A stretch of 64,000 bases of DNA from Enoplosus armatus (lineage: Eukaryota; Chordata; Actinopteri; Centrarchiformes; Enoplosidae). The notes beneath the pieces are model-generated. The model did not search any database. It saw only the letters and a list, made by a program, of their open reading frames with translations, and was not told the DNA's origin. Location: positions 16,337,501-16,401,500 of the forward strand of contig NC_092191.1 of assembly GCF_043641665.1 (NCBI RefSeq). Reading direction: 5' to 3'. This document shows positions 25,161-37,225 of the stretch, piece after piece. Position 1 is the first letter of the stretch. Each line of letters begins with the position of its first letter. A program made the translations under genes and the position numbers.

Positions 25161-27213
25161 GCCCTGGTTAGCTCCACAAAGCTTGCTACACCACAGCCAG
25201 ACACAGAAAGCTCCATATAGTTTGATATGCAGATAAGTGTGCTGTTTAAAGTTAGGCCCTTTCCCTCGCCCGCACTGCAGTAGCAGAGATCAAGTGATGC
25301 CGTCAACTAGCTAATGACATGACTGCCGCAGGCGACGGCCGGCAGCTTGATTTATACATGGGGACAGAGATGAATGATTCATAGGCTAAGAGAGGGATAG
25401 CAGGACATGTGGCAGCTATATGCCCCTCTTGCTTGCTCTTATTCGCAGATACACACCTCTCCATAAATCCCTTGGAACACTTTCTGATGTCTCATAAGCT
25501 TAGCATTACACAACTGACCAGTCCTGTTACCACCACTCTCGTCGTATATGTTTTTTTCTCTCCCTCATTTTGTCTCTACATTTTTTATAACTCTTCTGAA
25601 CACTGTCTGTCTTTTCCTCTAGTGTTCATTGACTCCCTGGCCATTTCTTCTTCCCTTCCCATTATAATGCAATGCTAATCCTAAATATGGAACCCACTGT
25701 TGTAGGCTAAAATGAATGGCCCAATCATTCTGCATCAATTAGTCCATCCATCATTGCTGATTGGAGGAGGAGGAGAGGGTGTTCATGGTGACTGGTCTCT
25801 GTGGTGGCAGGAGGGAGCCAGAGATGGCATTAGAGAGAGCTTTCACGCTGAAATGTAATTTCCATCAGTATTTGGGTACCGCAAACTGCAGTCCGCACAA
25901 TGACCTTGTCCTGCTAATTTCAAGGGAATGCCCTCTAAATTATGTCAGCTCAGTAATAACTGGATGAAATCATCTGACAGCATGGGGGTAGTTCACATCA
26001 CATGATAATTTTTCAATATAATGACTGATGTTTCCACTGAGACATCACTGTACTTGACATAATTGTATATAAAGTAATGGTCTGTTTTCACCACCTTCCA
26101 TTGAAAATACTTAAAAGGAAGAGACAACTACACAGATATTATAGAGCAAACTCTTACTCTTATCAACTTTGTAGATACAAACAATAAATAGATCTACTTG
26201 CCAATGGGGTTAAGTGGAGTGTTTTTTGCATATTATGCAGTAAGTATGCTGGGTTACAATTTTAATAAAGGCAAGGCAACATTTGAGTGGTAGCATGCAG
26301 TACAGCGTTAATGCATAAACTCACTTATAAGTGCATTACACTTGGGATGTGTAGCGTAACGTTGTTCTATAATTTTACTAAGTAAGTGCAATTTACAAAA
26401 TGACTTCTCTGCTTATGCAACAACCAGGCCAATTCAAATGAGGATTTTTTTTTTTAATTATTCAAATGAATATCACTGGTTCAAGACGGCACTCCCATAT
26501 TTGGATGGCGCTATGAAAAGCAAACAAGAAAAGTATGAATGCAAAACGCTGTCCTGAACACAACCGATTGAAATGAGAGGCGCATATATACATATACTTA
26601 CTTTAAACCACACAAAGAACAAGAATACAAATGCCTTTATGCTGTGAGTTTACCTCATAAATAGTTGCAACAGGGATAATCTCGAAGAGGAGGACAGACA
26701 CACATGTATATCAGCGCTGTCTCAAACACACATGTAACTTTACTGCACAAATACAAGGTGGACCTAGTGTAACTAACTGCCCACTAAATATGAGGGGAAA
26801 GTAAATCCTGAGGGTACCGCGCTGACTGAGGAATCTTTGCATTCAATTTATCATTTTACATTATTTAGGCTACTCCACTGGGAAATACGCTATCTCTGTC
26901 ATAAGTTATGCTAATGGCTGTTACTACCATCTGTGAACTGGGGACCATCAGTCAAGCATAGTGCACAATCTATGAGTTATGAGAATAATATGTCATCTTT
27001 GAATGATTAATCATATAGGGGAGTTCTGGGGCTTCCAGAGAGCTCAGATGGTTGTGACAGGGACATAAGGCCATCTAGTCTAAACCGTCACACAACACCA
27101 TTCTATATCTTGACCTAACCCCCACCCCCTGTGCAGAGCACCATGCCCCAGTCCCCTCCAATCTACTCAATAAACAACCCTCGGGCAGGACCCAGACAGA
27201 GGATAATGGTTCA
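25161..27213. other. Non-coding interval
   Basis: It contains a T11 run at 26445-26455 lying between two attcaaatga-type words (26433-26440 and 26461-26469). No exon, RNA gene or transposon is recognised. Confidence 0.6.
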
Positions 27214-27240
27214 CCTGGAGGTGACAGGAAAAGAAAACAG
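27213..27240 (-). promoter_or_regulatory. Strong polypyrimidine acceptor abutting GTGAAC
   Basis: On minus, a long pyrimidine tract (gttttcttttcctgtcacct) leads to CCAG and is followed immediately by GTGAAC. This is either a recursive-splice-like site or the acceptor of an exon starting GTGAACC. Read as an exon, one frame stays open from the acceptor to a stop at 27075-27077, but no donor or polyadenylation signal was seen and the peptide resembles nothing known. The strand agrees with the 31.3-kb microexon, which would lie about 4 kb upstream. Confidence 0.3.
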
Positions 27241-30200
27241 AGCTCTTTGCATAACGCATGGAGATAGAGATAAGCACGGTGAAGCACTTAGGAATCTTGA
27301 TAAAGGATTATCCAAACATGTCCGAAACTGGATACAGTTTCTTTCTTAAGCATGCTGGGGCACTCTGTTGTAAGAGCCAGTCCTGCAGTTACTGCGTAGT
27401 TCTGCTGAAATTTCAATGCTGATGTTTGTGCTTCTGTGGTTTACTATAAACAGATGTTCTCACATTTCACCCAAAGGTCAGAGCTAAGACAGTATACTGC
27501 TTCTGTTAATTAGATTTGTAATTTACAGGCCTTTGTATGCACATTTTCTCAGCAGAGCCACTAAGCAGTGCCTTGTCAAGTCATTGTGAGTCTATACCCG
27601 ATGACATCTTTAGTTGCAGAGAAGGGCAAAGAACCACATGAGCGCCACCACAGCCTGGCATAATCACAGCAAGCATAATTAGTCCCATATATTAGAATGT
27701 GTTGGTACTTGCCATGACTGATACCACTGTTTAGGAAACTTATGAGGGAGGAGAGCTGGGAGCACACAGCACTACAGCCTATGTTATGTAAGCAATGACA
27801 AAGGCTGGTGAGTTCAGTGAGCGTTAGCAGCCCGTGGCCAAATTAGCCCGAGTCAGGACGTACAAAATAACCATGCATGTGCCCCGCTGCTTGACTGGAG
27901 CAGAGAAAGGAGGCCTAACCTGAGAAGAACGATTTGTTTGGGTGGTCTAGTTAAAGCCTAGTGCTAAATGGGCAACGGTTCTGGTTAGAATGCTAATGAG
28001 CCAATTCCCCTCCTGGATGGAGACATCAAAGGCAAGTGGAGCTCCCTCTCTCTGGCTACACAGGGCTTCATGGTATCATTACATGGCTCAGTGTGCGCTT
28101 GCATCCTTGTGTTTGCGTGTGCGCCCGTGTCAGTGGGTGTGTGACAATGTGACAAATAGGGGGAAAAGGAGAGATAGACAACATGATGTTTACATTAGGT
28201 CTATTCTTTTGGGATTGTGCCAGCTTCCAGCCATGCTGTGACACACATCACACGAGCAACCTGGTACCATTCATAATTACCCTCTATTCACGGAGGCCTC
28301 ATTTAGCGTGCTATTATCAGAGATCATTGTTATTCCCCTCTATGTATGTATGGAATCCCAGTGAGACCAACATGTCTAACGTAGATAACAGTGCTATTTT
28401 GGTTAACCCCATTGTGTACATAATACTGAAGACATACAACCCACAGAGAATTCCCATCAGTGATTTCTAAGGATTTAATAGAGCATCAGGGCATAAGAAT
28501 CTTTTCTAGAGTTTTTTGCCTCCATAACTAATGCTAGGAATATAATAATGTGTGTTTTTGGGTACAGGACAAATCTCACCCAGGGCTTTATTTCCACTTG
28601 TTTCCACCCTATTAACACTGCTCTGGCTGCAAGCCAACAAAACAATCACCAACATAAGGCTTCACTTGTGACCACATATCGCACCTGAATTAATGATGAG
28701 ATATACAGAGAGGTGAAACCTTTCTCTCAAAAGATACCTACACATTTAGGGGAATAACAGAAATTCTACAAAACCATGTAAAGCCAGGGGAACTTCCAAA
28801 AGTGTGTAGGTGGTAAACTGACTTTTCATAAATAAAGTAAAGACTCTGTCCAGTTTGCACATTCTGGCGGGAGGCCCACCTCCAGAGCTGTGAGAGCTAA
28901 ACATGGCTCAGGTGTGTGAGGCCAGCATGATGGATCATCCTGTTGTGAAGCTGCCCCTCTGCAGAGCCCTGAGAAGACAGCTGGGAGATAAGGCCCTATA
29001 TGAGAGCACATCTCCTCTTCACATCGATCCTCGCCACCACCAAGGCAGGAGGTCTTCACATGCCAAACCACAGATAGGGGTAGAGGGAGGGCCAGGGTGA
29101 ACAGTTTTGCAGGTTTAGCAGCCACCTTCGAGTGATAAAGACACTGGAAGATAAAACCCCTCTTGGCCTCAAACAGATAAAAGACAAATGGTGTAGAGCT
29201 TTGTTTTGGGGGAAAAATAACATTTCCAGCTCTGTGGTAGATAATGGTAAACTCTCCCTGGTTATAATCATCTCCTCATTCTTTAGCATGGCCAAAAAAA
29301 AAACAAGCTTCACAAGGATGCACACATGAGAAATAATAAAATAACAGACTTGTTGTGGTCATTAATTACACGACAAAATGTGAGTCTTAGCATTTTACAG
29401 TTAATTGACCTTGTATCTTGTGCCAGTAACTTGGCAGGAATAGCATTGCTGGAAGTCAATTAAGAATGAAAGGAGGCTTCGCACTCAAAAAAATGGCACT
29501 AGCTACAATTAGAATTCCTCTGGAGTTAATAAGCACAGCTGCAGGTCACAATCAACTGAAATGTTTTCTCGCAAAGTATGACATTAATTGACACATAAGA
29601 TCTCACGTTTCAGTGTTGACAGCCTCAAATTCGACTTCATTTTTGTTGTTGCTGTGTTGAAACTGAGCAATCTGTAATACCCTAACGCCTATTATCAGTT
29701 GAAGATGAACCTGGATCAATCAACATGGCTGCGTGTTCTGAGATTCGGAGAACTGTGAAAAGGTGATTTGCCACAAAATAACAATAATGAAAACATAATA
29801 GCAAAGAAAATTGCTTCTATTGTTTCTCTGTAAGGGCAAATGAATACTGAGAGTCGACTGCAGCAGAGACAGACACCAATCAGGAGGACAGTATACGCTG
29901 CTTTACAGGGCTTGGCTTGGTTATGGAGACGCATGTTCATGACCTCTGATCTCAATCACAGACGTTCTTTAGACGGTTGTGTGCTGAGGGCCTCTCCATG
30001 TCATTGATACAGATTGGGATGCAGCACTGCTATGCAACAATGGCTGGAAAGTTTGCAGTCTTAACCATGTATCAGATAAGATAAGGGCCACTCCAGGCTG
30101 CATGATTAGATGTGAATAAGATTTCAACAGCTCTGTGTACACTCTAATAGACACCATGTGCACTGAGCAGCTAACTATGCTGTGGCTTTGATGTTGCTTC

Positions 30201-31293
30201 ATGCACATCCCTTGCCTCTGATGACTCATATTTCATGCCAGGTGTTCAAATCTTAATAAATAAATACAGGAAAAAGTGCCATCCTACAAAGTTCAGAATT
30301 CTGTCTTTTTGTTTAACTACTTTACAGAAGGACTGTCATTTGGAGCTAGATTTTGACAAATAAAATTACAACAGTATAACATTTTAACAAGTCTCCCACA
30401 TCATTATCTATTTTTAGCTCTATAATTACAAAAAAACACAACTATGGCTAAATGAATACATGACATATACACAGTGTAAATGTCAGTAAAGGTCTTGATT
30501 ATTAATTGCATTAAAGAAAGCTAAAAAATGTCTCTTAAGATGAATAAAATGGAGACCTACAATAAACACACAATATATGACCATTTTTATAGATATATAG
30601 ATTAGATATATTATATTAGATATATTAGACAGATAAGATGGTCTAATGACTAATGTCCTGGTTGCGAGCACCCTGTCCAACTGAAGGCTGTCAGGAGACG
30701 GTGACACATTCAAAGTGACAACCAACACAGACGGATAAACAGATAAGGCTGACGCAGTGACCTTATTTCATTGTCATACCCATTCCAACATATCATTAAA
30801 AATCCCCCTTCGGACTAAAAATTAACATTCCACATCTAACTGGGTGCATTTTACCCCAACCTCATCGTACTGTGGTGATTATTTCAATCATGTCACTGTT
30901 AAAGTCAAATTTCAGAAAAGAGGAACAGTTGGATTGGGCAGTAGCATTCTACTGGAGTTCCCAACCCATTATTCCCACACCACGGTCGGCTGCCTCAGAT
31001 TTCCTCTGTTGCTTTGATGGTAATGTTCTTCGGCAGGCCGCTAAAGTAATGACCATCTCTCAGTGTGGCACGGTGCAAGGTTGCACTGCACTACGCTCCA
31101 ATGTTTTGGCCTTACATTCAGCCACATTTAACACAGACACTTGGAGCGAAATAGACACTAAAGTCTGCCATGAACCTACAGAAGTATGTAGATGTGCCAA
31201 TATGCTGGATCTGATGAGTGCAACTTTAATTGCTTTAAAACCATAGGAACAAACAAAGAGATAATATAATAAAAAACAAAGGTGTTCGCTCAC
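27241..31293. other. Non-coding interval (downstream intron of the microexon)
   Basis: No further exon is convincing. A 47-nt minus pseudoexon (28580-28626) has an acceptor and a GTGAGA donor but is not a multiple of three. GATA-type motifs occur in tandem at 30073-30085 (agataagataag). AT-rich agatatatta repeats lie at about 30590-30635. U-rich sequence follows the microexon donor directly on minus. Confidence 0.55.
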
Positions 31294-31323
31294 CTCCTCC
31301 TCCTCCCAGGAGCCTGGAGTTTG
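31294..31323 (-). CDS. 30-nt in-frame microexon of an unidentified gene
   Basis: On minus, a TACTAAC branch site (31344-31350) is followed by an almost pure pyrimidine tract ending ctcttttcAG. Then come 30 nt from CAAACTCCAG to GGAGGAGGAG, and the donor GAG|GTGAGC. The predicted branch adenosine is 22 nt from the exon. All three frames are open: QTPGSWEEEE, KLQAPGRRRR or NSRLLGGGGG. The purine-rich GGAGGAGGAGGAG end would act as a splicing enhancer. UGC words in the upstream intron (complements of 31352-31357 and 31378-31383) are reminiscent of neuronal SRRM4-dependent microexons, although they are farther from the acceptor than is typical. Length divisible by three fits an alternatively included cassette. 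Gene identity, frame and inclusion pattern are unknown. The signal set is far better than at the chance pairs elsewhere in the window, but expression is unproven. Confidence 0.6.
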
Positions 31324-31350
31324 CTGAAAAGAGAAAAGAATGAGTTAGTA
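31324..31350 (-). promoter_or_regulatory. Branch site, polypyrimidine tract and acceptor of the microexon
   Basis: TACTAAC matches the optimal branch-point consensus exactly. It is followed by tcattcttttctcttttc and AG, with no other AG in between, so the acceptor choice is unambiguous. Confidence 0.65.
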
Positions 31351-32868
31351 AAGCAAATATGGATCATTCAATAGAGTCAGCAATATTTGGACATTAAAGT
31401 TTGGATTCTTTAGTAAGATCTTCCATAAATACACCTACTCCATAATGTTGACTCATATAATTAGCAAATGCATCATGTATATCATCTAAAGAACAGAACT
31501 ACTACTGAACAACTTCACTAAGACTGAGAACAGAGCTGAATGATTCATGAAAACAGTCAGTATATTTTCATAGCAATAGAAACCAGTTGATATAGTCTGC
31601 CAAGAGGAGCCTTAAATTGGCTTGAATGGTTATGCAGTTATGTTGCATATTTCTTGTATCACATTCTCAGTTAAACCTGTAATCACACATTTGAATAGCT
31701 GTACCTAGCAATACAAGATTTTGCATTTTTATGGCAGCTTCAAACAACACCACAGTCATCCAAAGGGAACAAGTAACAAGAATGTCATCCAATAGCTTGT
31801 TTATCACATCTCCAATAGACAAAAGTGATCACTGTGTGTGGCAGTGTTTTAAATTAGCAACAACAAACGTGATTCAGTCAGCAGCTAATTTGATGTACAC
31901 TTCTTGGCAGATTTCTTCCTTGGCAACATGACAGTTATGCTCAATAAAACATGTGCTTCATTAAAAGCAATTAACAGTGGCCTAAAGTTTGAGACAGTTG
32001 TATCTACTGCTGTACAACAGGGAAATCCAGATGTCACCGTGGCCTTGTGGGGTCTGGTTGTTTCTTTATGGAAACATGTCACACAGATCGATTGGATATG
32101 AGCTGAGTGGAGCTCTTCAGTGCAAGACTTGCAATCTTAAAGAGCGAGCTTCTTTCTCACGTGTGACATAAATATGTAGAAGAGCCTCAGAGTAAAGCTT
32201 AGCTCACTGTTAAGACAGTTAAGTTCTCAAACACTCACAGCATGACCATGCCCTGTGTTGTTCACGTGAATCTCCAACATTAACTGTGGTTCAGTTCAAC
32301 AGAAGGTAACGTCAGAGAGCTATCTAAGTGGAGAGTGTATCAATAAAAGTGAACCTATTTTCATTTTGCTCTGTCAGTTGGAGACATCCGTTGCACATGA
32401 GAGGAGAAAGATTACAGGAGATTTAAAGCACATCTGTTAATTTGGGTGTTACTGAAAGTAGGTAGCCTATGCGTTTGAAGTGTAGTTCATACAGCGGGCA
32501 TTGGAAGAATCATACGCTGCAACATGCCTTTAATGATCTTCAGTTCCAGCTATAGCGTTGGCTATCATTAGCAGTGAACACCAGCTTATTAGTTCTCGAA
32601 AAACGTTTTGGTGCACAAGCAATAGATAATGAACATGTGGTATGAGGGAGCGCTCTCCAATCACAGCACAGTCCTGTGGCTGTATTTATTATCATTTTTG
32701 TCTGATTATGTGTAGAAGGGGACTTCTGGAGTTCACTCAGTTTCCACACCGTTCTGTGGCACCATTATGGCTTTGCATTGTTCTCATTTGAGCACCACAC
32801 ATATGAGTGGGCACAGGGACAAAGAAAGCTCTCCCACTGCACAATTTGTTTCATCAAAGGGCTTTTGT
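31351..32868. other. Non-coding interval upstream of the microexon
   Basis: AT-rich intron-like sequence. Overlapping plus frames (31731-32171) and the plus frame at 30872-31246, which ends just downstream of the microexon on the opposite strand, show no family resemblance. Confidence 0.6.
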
Positions 32869-32922
32869 TGTGTGTGTGTGTGCACATACAGTATAAGCAT
32901 AACATACACACACACACACACA
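32869..32922. repeat. Inverted TG/CA microsatellite pair
   Basis: (TG)7 at 32869-32882 and an (AC)8.5 tract at 32906-32922 face each other across about 23 nt, so a single strand can fold into a hairpin of roughly 14 bp. The 190-codon plus frame spanning 32767-33339 runs through this pair. Its Cys-Val and Thr-His repeats come from the microsatellite, and the rest is not protein-like, so no gene is called. Confidence 0.85.
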
Positions 32923-35900
32923 AGAAACAGCAACTCAAACAGGGATGTACTGACAATCCACTGTCATGTTTACAATAGCACCTCTCCAGGTTTTTCTGTG
33001 ATGAAAAAGAAGCTTGCGCTCTCCCAGCCTTTGTTTAGCTCTGGAATCTGTCAGTTATCAACAACAGCCACACAACTCAAACGTGCATTTCCACAACAGG
33101 AAATTTCCCATTCATATCTCAAAACCATGGATAAATGCAGTAAAAAAGAAAAAGGTTTTATTACCAGAGATACCTTTAATTTTGGAGAAAATGCTACTTT
33201 ATCTATTATCAGTATAATGAAAGCAATAGTTTCAGTGCCAGTTAGCACTGCAAAGCAAGTTAATAGTATGCTAGTTTTCAGCAAAGTCTATCATCATTGT
33301 CTAGTCTCCTGGGGAGTCTTCCTATTCCTGAGCTATTAAAACACTGGGGTTTAATTACCTGACATTATGGAAATGCATACCTGAGGGGGGTGCTTCATTT
33401 ACTCCACACCTAATCAGAGATTGGAGATGTGGTTCCTAATCAGTCTGACACAACTCTCCTGTGTGTGTGTATGTGTGTGAGATGGGATAGTGGTAGTAGT
33501 GAACGGGGTAGTCTGGGGGTTGACATGTTAGATGCTTTCTAACCTCATGTGACTTGGTGTGATCACGACCATAGCCCACTGGAAGCGAGAGCGTTCGACA
33601 GCCATCTCATCTCTGCGGTAGGTTTGATAAATATGGGAGTAGGGAGGGGGAAAAGCACTGCTTTATGTCCTTTCATTTCTCCTCTCTCTGCATCCTCTCC
33701 TTTAATGATCAGAATGTCATGAAACATGTTTCAGCAGTTTATCTTAAAGCACACTGTGCCACTTATGCACACAAAATATCTGAAACCTACAGAGTCAGTG
33801 AGCTCAGCCCACTGCGATACATATCAAGGGAGACGTTAAAATCCCAAAATGGATGGGGACTCACTTTAACAATCCGTCTTCAAGCATGAGACAAATAAGA
33901 AACAGCTGGTGGAGAAGCAAATCTACAGCAGCACACAGAGCCACCCTACACTCTTGGCACTAAAGGCTGCAAGCTTGTCTCTTATTCAGTATGACTTGCC
34001 TGAGAAGTGCTTCAATTATCCTGAGTGAAAATCAAAACAGAAATCCATATTTGGCCACATCCACCCCATAATGCATATTTTATAGTGTGTGTATTAATTA
34101 TAAACTAGCTCTCCTTGCTGTTTGTGCCGGCCCTGGGCTCAGTCTGGCTATCTTGTGGTGGATCAACACATTTCTGCCTTCAGGGAAGCAGTGGGAGAGC
34201 CAACAATTAGTATTATCAGAAGATCATTATGTGTTTCTTCTATAGTGGCTGAGCGTGTACACGTGGAGTTGTGTCTTTGAATGTATGTTTAATGGGTTTT
34301 TGACTTTGCTGTTCTCTCTTTAGTGTCCACCAATGTGTGCCCCCTAGAGAATTTCATGAATCAATTTTTCTTCAAGGACAGAACAGACCACATCTCCATA
34401 ACCAAAACAACAACATGGATCCCATCACATTAGAGAGAAATAGTGCAGTGATCTTTGAGCTTTAATGTTTCAGAGAACCTGAATATTTCTTGTAGTAGTA
34501 AAGATAAGCCTTGAAGGTTTGCAATGACCCAGTTAATGAGAATAAAGAGTGAAGCCAAAAGAGTGGGCTATGACTTGGAGTTTGTCAGGAGTGCTGCTGA
34601 GAGTCGTCCTAGTAGTAACCACAACATGGGTCATAAATCTCAGTGGAAGGGCTCCCCAGACTGCCTGGAGATGGCAGGTCATTAGGAACTGCTGGTCCAC
34701 GGCATTAGGCTGGCCCATCAAACACATGTCTGAATTGTCACTGTGGGAGCACCCACTTCCTGTCTGCCCTTTGAACTCTTAACCCCCATAACAACCTAAT
34801 TTTTCCCTCAGCCAATGACAATGCAGTGAGGCCGCTGCTGTGTATTTTCACAGCAAGAAAATATTGATAACAGAACCCTAGCCAGAGAGTGTGACAGGCA
34901 GTTTATGGATCATGGCAAGCCAGCACAGACACAAACCCAGTGAAAAGGAATGGTGAAACCACCCTCTTGTCTCAGTGTGTCCATATATTTGCAGAGCATT
35001 CATAAAAATGGCTTGTGTGAACTTCAGTGTGTGTGCAGAGGGCAGTGAGGCGCAGATCTGGGTTGCGTGTGTGGTGTCGTCAGCAGAGCCCTAGATCATG
35101 CAGTTAAATGGGAAGTGCTAGTGCATAACCACAAAACCTCAAGGCAGTAAACAGATCCACCGTCTAGCTTCTGGTCTCTGCCACCTTAACTGAACTCTTT
35201 AAATATGCTCCATCGAATACACTCTCACCTTATCCTTAGCAGCCTCTCGCACGCTTCTCAATAAGCTCAGAGGTTAATAGTGTACTCTGCTGTGACTCTG
35301 GGATAAAAGGTGGGGTACAGAAACTAATAAAAAAAGTTTTATGGTTCCGGTTGCCTGTTTTGTTGCAAATAGATAGGTTGCTGAGTCAAAAAAATTCTTA
35401 GTGCAATTTTTCAGCCACTGCAATATAATGCTACCGGCCTATCTGTGTCTGCAAATCTTACAGGCATTTTAGCAGGATTTTCACTAAATATATCTGAGCC
35501 AAATTAACTGTGATAGCAACGATCTTTGCTATTTTATATATCAGCAGATTTCAATATCCCTCACTGCTGCCTTCGAAGTGTGTCTTACATGTCCACAAAG
35601 AAGGAAATCTGATATGCGCAAATATGACTCCAAACACATAAACTGTCCCAGATAAAAGTAAACTGGGTCAATAGAGCTGCTCTTTGTAACCGGGAGTCAC
35701 ATCATTTTTTTTCTCCATTCTTCTGCTTTAATTATAAATCATATTCACAGCTAATTTGACGGGCACAAATTAGCATCTACTACACAGTGAACTGCAAATG
35801 GATGGCCTGGAATAATGAAGAAAATAGTTCAGAGAAACAAAAAGCCGATCATTTGTAGCCTTGGTTGACACTTAGATGGTCATTAACTGTTCCTCTTCAT

Positions 35901-36063
35901 AGTGTTCTGATGTCTAACGTGTCAGCTGAGAGTGTCGATGTTCAAAGAGTCAGTGGAGTGAAGGACTTTGGCAAATTCTTTTTGAGTGGAATAATGTGCT
36001 GCTCCACACACAGACACTTTTCCACTCCAACAGCCTCCCTAACAGGCGCTGATACTGAGCCTG
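32923..36063. other. Non-coding interval
   Basis: It contains an interrupted GT repeat at 33461-33479 and a CTCF-like word gtgccccctagag at 34337-34349 that matches the consensus only partly. A good minus donor word (ATAAG|GTGAGAGT near 35228) lacks a convincing acceptor. No exon is called. Confidence 0.55.
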
Positions 36064-36110
36064 TACACACACAGACACACACGCAATCACATGCACAAGT
36101 ACACACATTC
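36064..36110. repeat. Degenerate CA repeat
   Basis: Interrupted acacac, agacac and cacatg units over about 47 bases, an old CA microsatellite. Confidence 0.8.
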
Positions 36111-37014
36111 ATGGGCATGCACTTACAAACACAATCCAACTAAACTGGAAATATTCAGGGTTTAATATCTAGAGCAACCCATGCCATGTCTGCGGAGCTG
36201 TGTGTTAAATTGAGGCAGTTCTAACCTTTAATGATGGGGGTTCTTTTTTCTTTTAGTAGCTGCCGAAATTTGCACAAATAGAAATAAAACTTAAACGAGC
36301 TACCAGTTGTGGGATGAGAGAGGAGAGGCAACAGTGGTACTTCTTATTTGTGGCACATTAAAAACGCATGCTACACCACACATGCTGCCTCGTCTGATAA
36401 TACTGGTTGGCATTTTTGTTCTTTATAGCTTCTAGTGGTCCCTGAGGAGCCTGATTGAGCCAGACAAACTTGTGGTAGAGGTGGCAAGATCCCAGCAGTA
36501 CACACACAAAAAAAAAGCCTGAAGCCTGGCTCATGCTTCATGTGCAATGAAATGCAGGGGAGTCACAATTATGCAACTGTGACTGACACAAGTAAGCAAG
36601 ATTCTACTCATATGTGTGCAATATGGATAAGTTAATATCACAATACCTATCAGAGCATTATCTCAATATTGACGCGTCAAAGTATTTACTGAAACATTAA
36701 TCACATGCCATTGACATGACTAAAATTCTGGTTTCATTGGCGAGGGGAATGCTAAAACAATGAGATAAAGAAAAAGCATTGCATGCGCACCTCAATTCAG
36801 ACAAAGTGTGAAAGGATAATCTTAAAGCCTACTCCAGACATTTACCTGGCATTTCAGCACAGGTAAAAGGGTGGGTTTGCAGCCCAAAAGAAGTGCTGCA
36901 TAGTATCTGCAGTCTATGCAGGTTGGATAGGCGGCATCTGCCACTGTTCAACTCTGACATGTGATTGGTTTGGGTTTGCATATTTTGGTTTAACTGCAAA
37001 GAATTATGCTCATT
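36111..37014. other. Non-coding interval
   Basis: Nothing is recognised apart from an A9 run near 36509-36517. The sequence is intron-like. Confidence 0.6.
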
Positions 37015-37225
37015 TTAATCTACTCGTGCAGTGCCCGTTTGGGGCGTAGCCGTTCGAAGCGGGCCCCCGGAAGTGCTGCTTGCAGAGTTCTCGAGTACCC
37101 TTCATCCAATCGAATTCACACTCGACACTGCAATCCCTTGGGTCCTCAGCAATACACGCGCCAATTGTGAAGTTGATCAGATGAATGGTTGTTGAGATAA
37201 TCGAACTGACACACAGAGATTCCTG
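37015..37225 (-). mobile_element. Degraded interspersed-repeat fragment (tentative)
   Basis: This island has a sharply different composition from its flanks, with CpG-containing words such as gtagccgttcgaagcggg and acacgcgcc. Read on minus, the order of phrases (ctcaacaaccattcat, gatcaacttcacaattgg, gctgaggacccaaggg, cgagaactctgcaag, then a cac-tt-ccgggggccc stretch) resembles a repeat I recall from fish genomes. No terminal repeats, poly(A) or target duplication can be seen, so class and boundaries are approximate. An old gene fragment cannot be excluded. Confidence 0.4.

Noticed and set aside
28580..28626. 47-nt minus-strand exon-like segment
   Set aside because: Acceptor and donor are present, but the length shifts frame and no homology is evident.
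32767..33339. 190-codon plus-strand open frame
   Set aside because: It runs through a facing TG/CA microsatellite pair and has no domain, start context or splice signals. The composition is that of translated intron.
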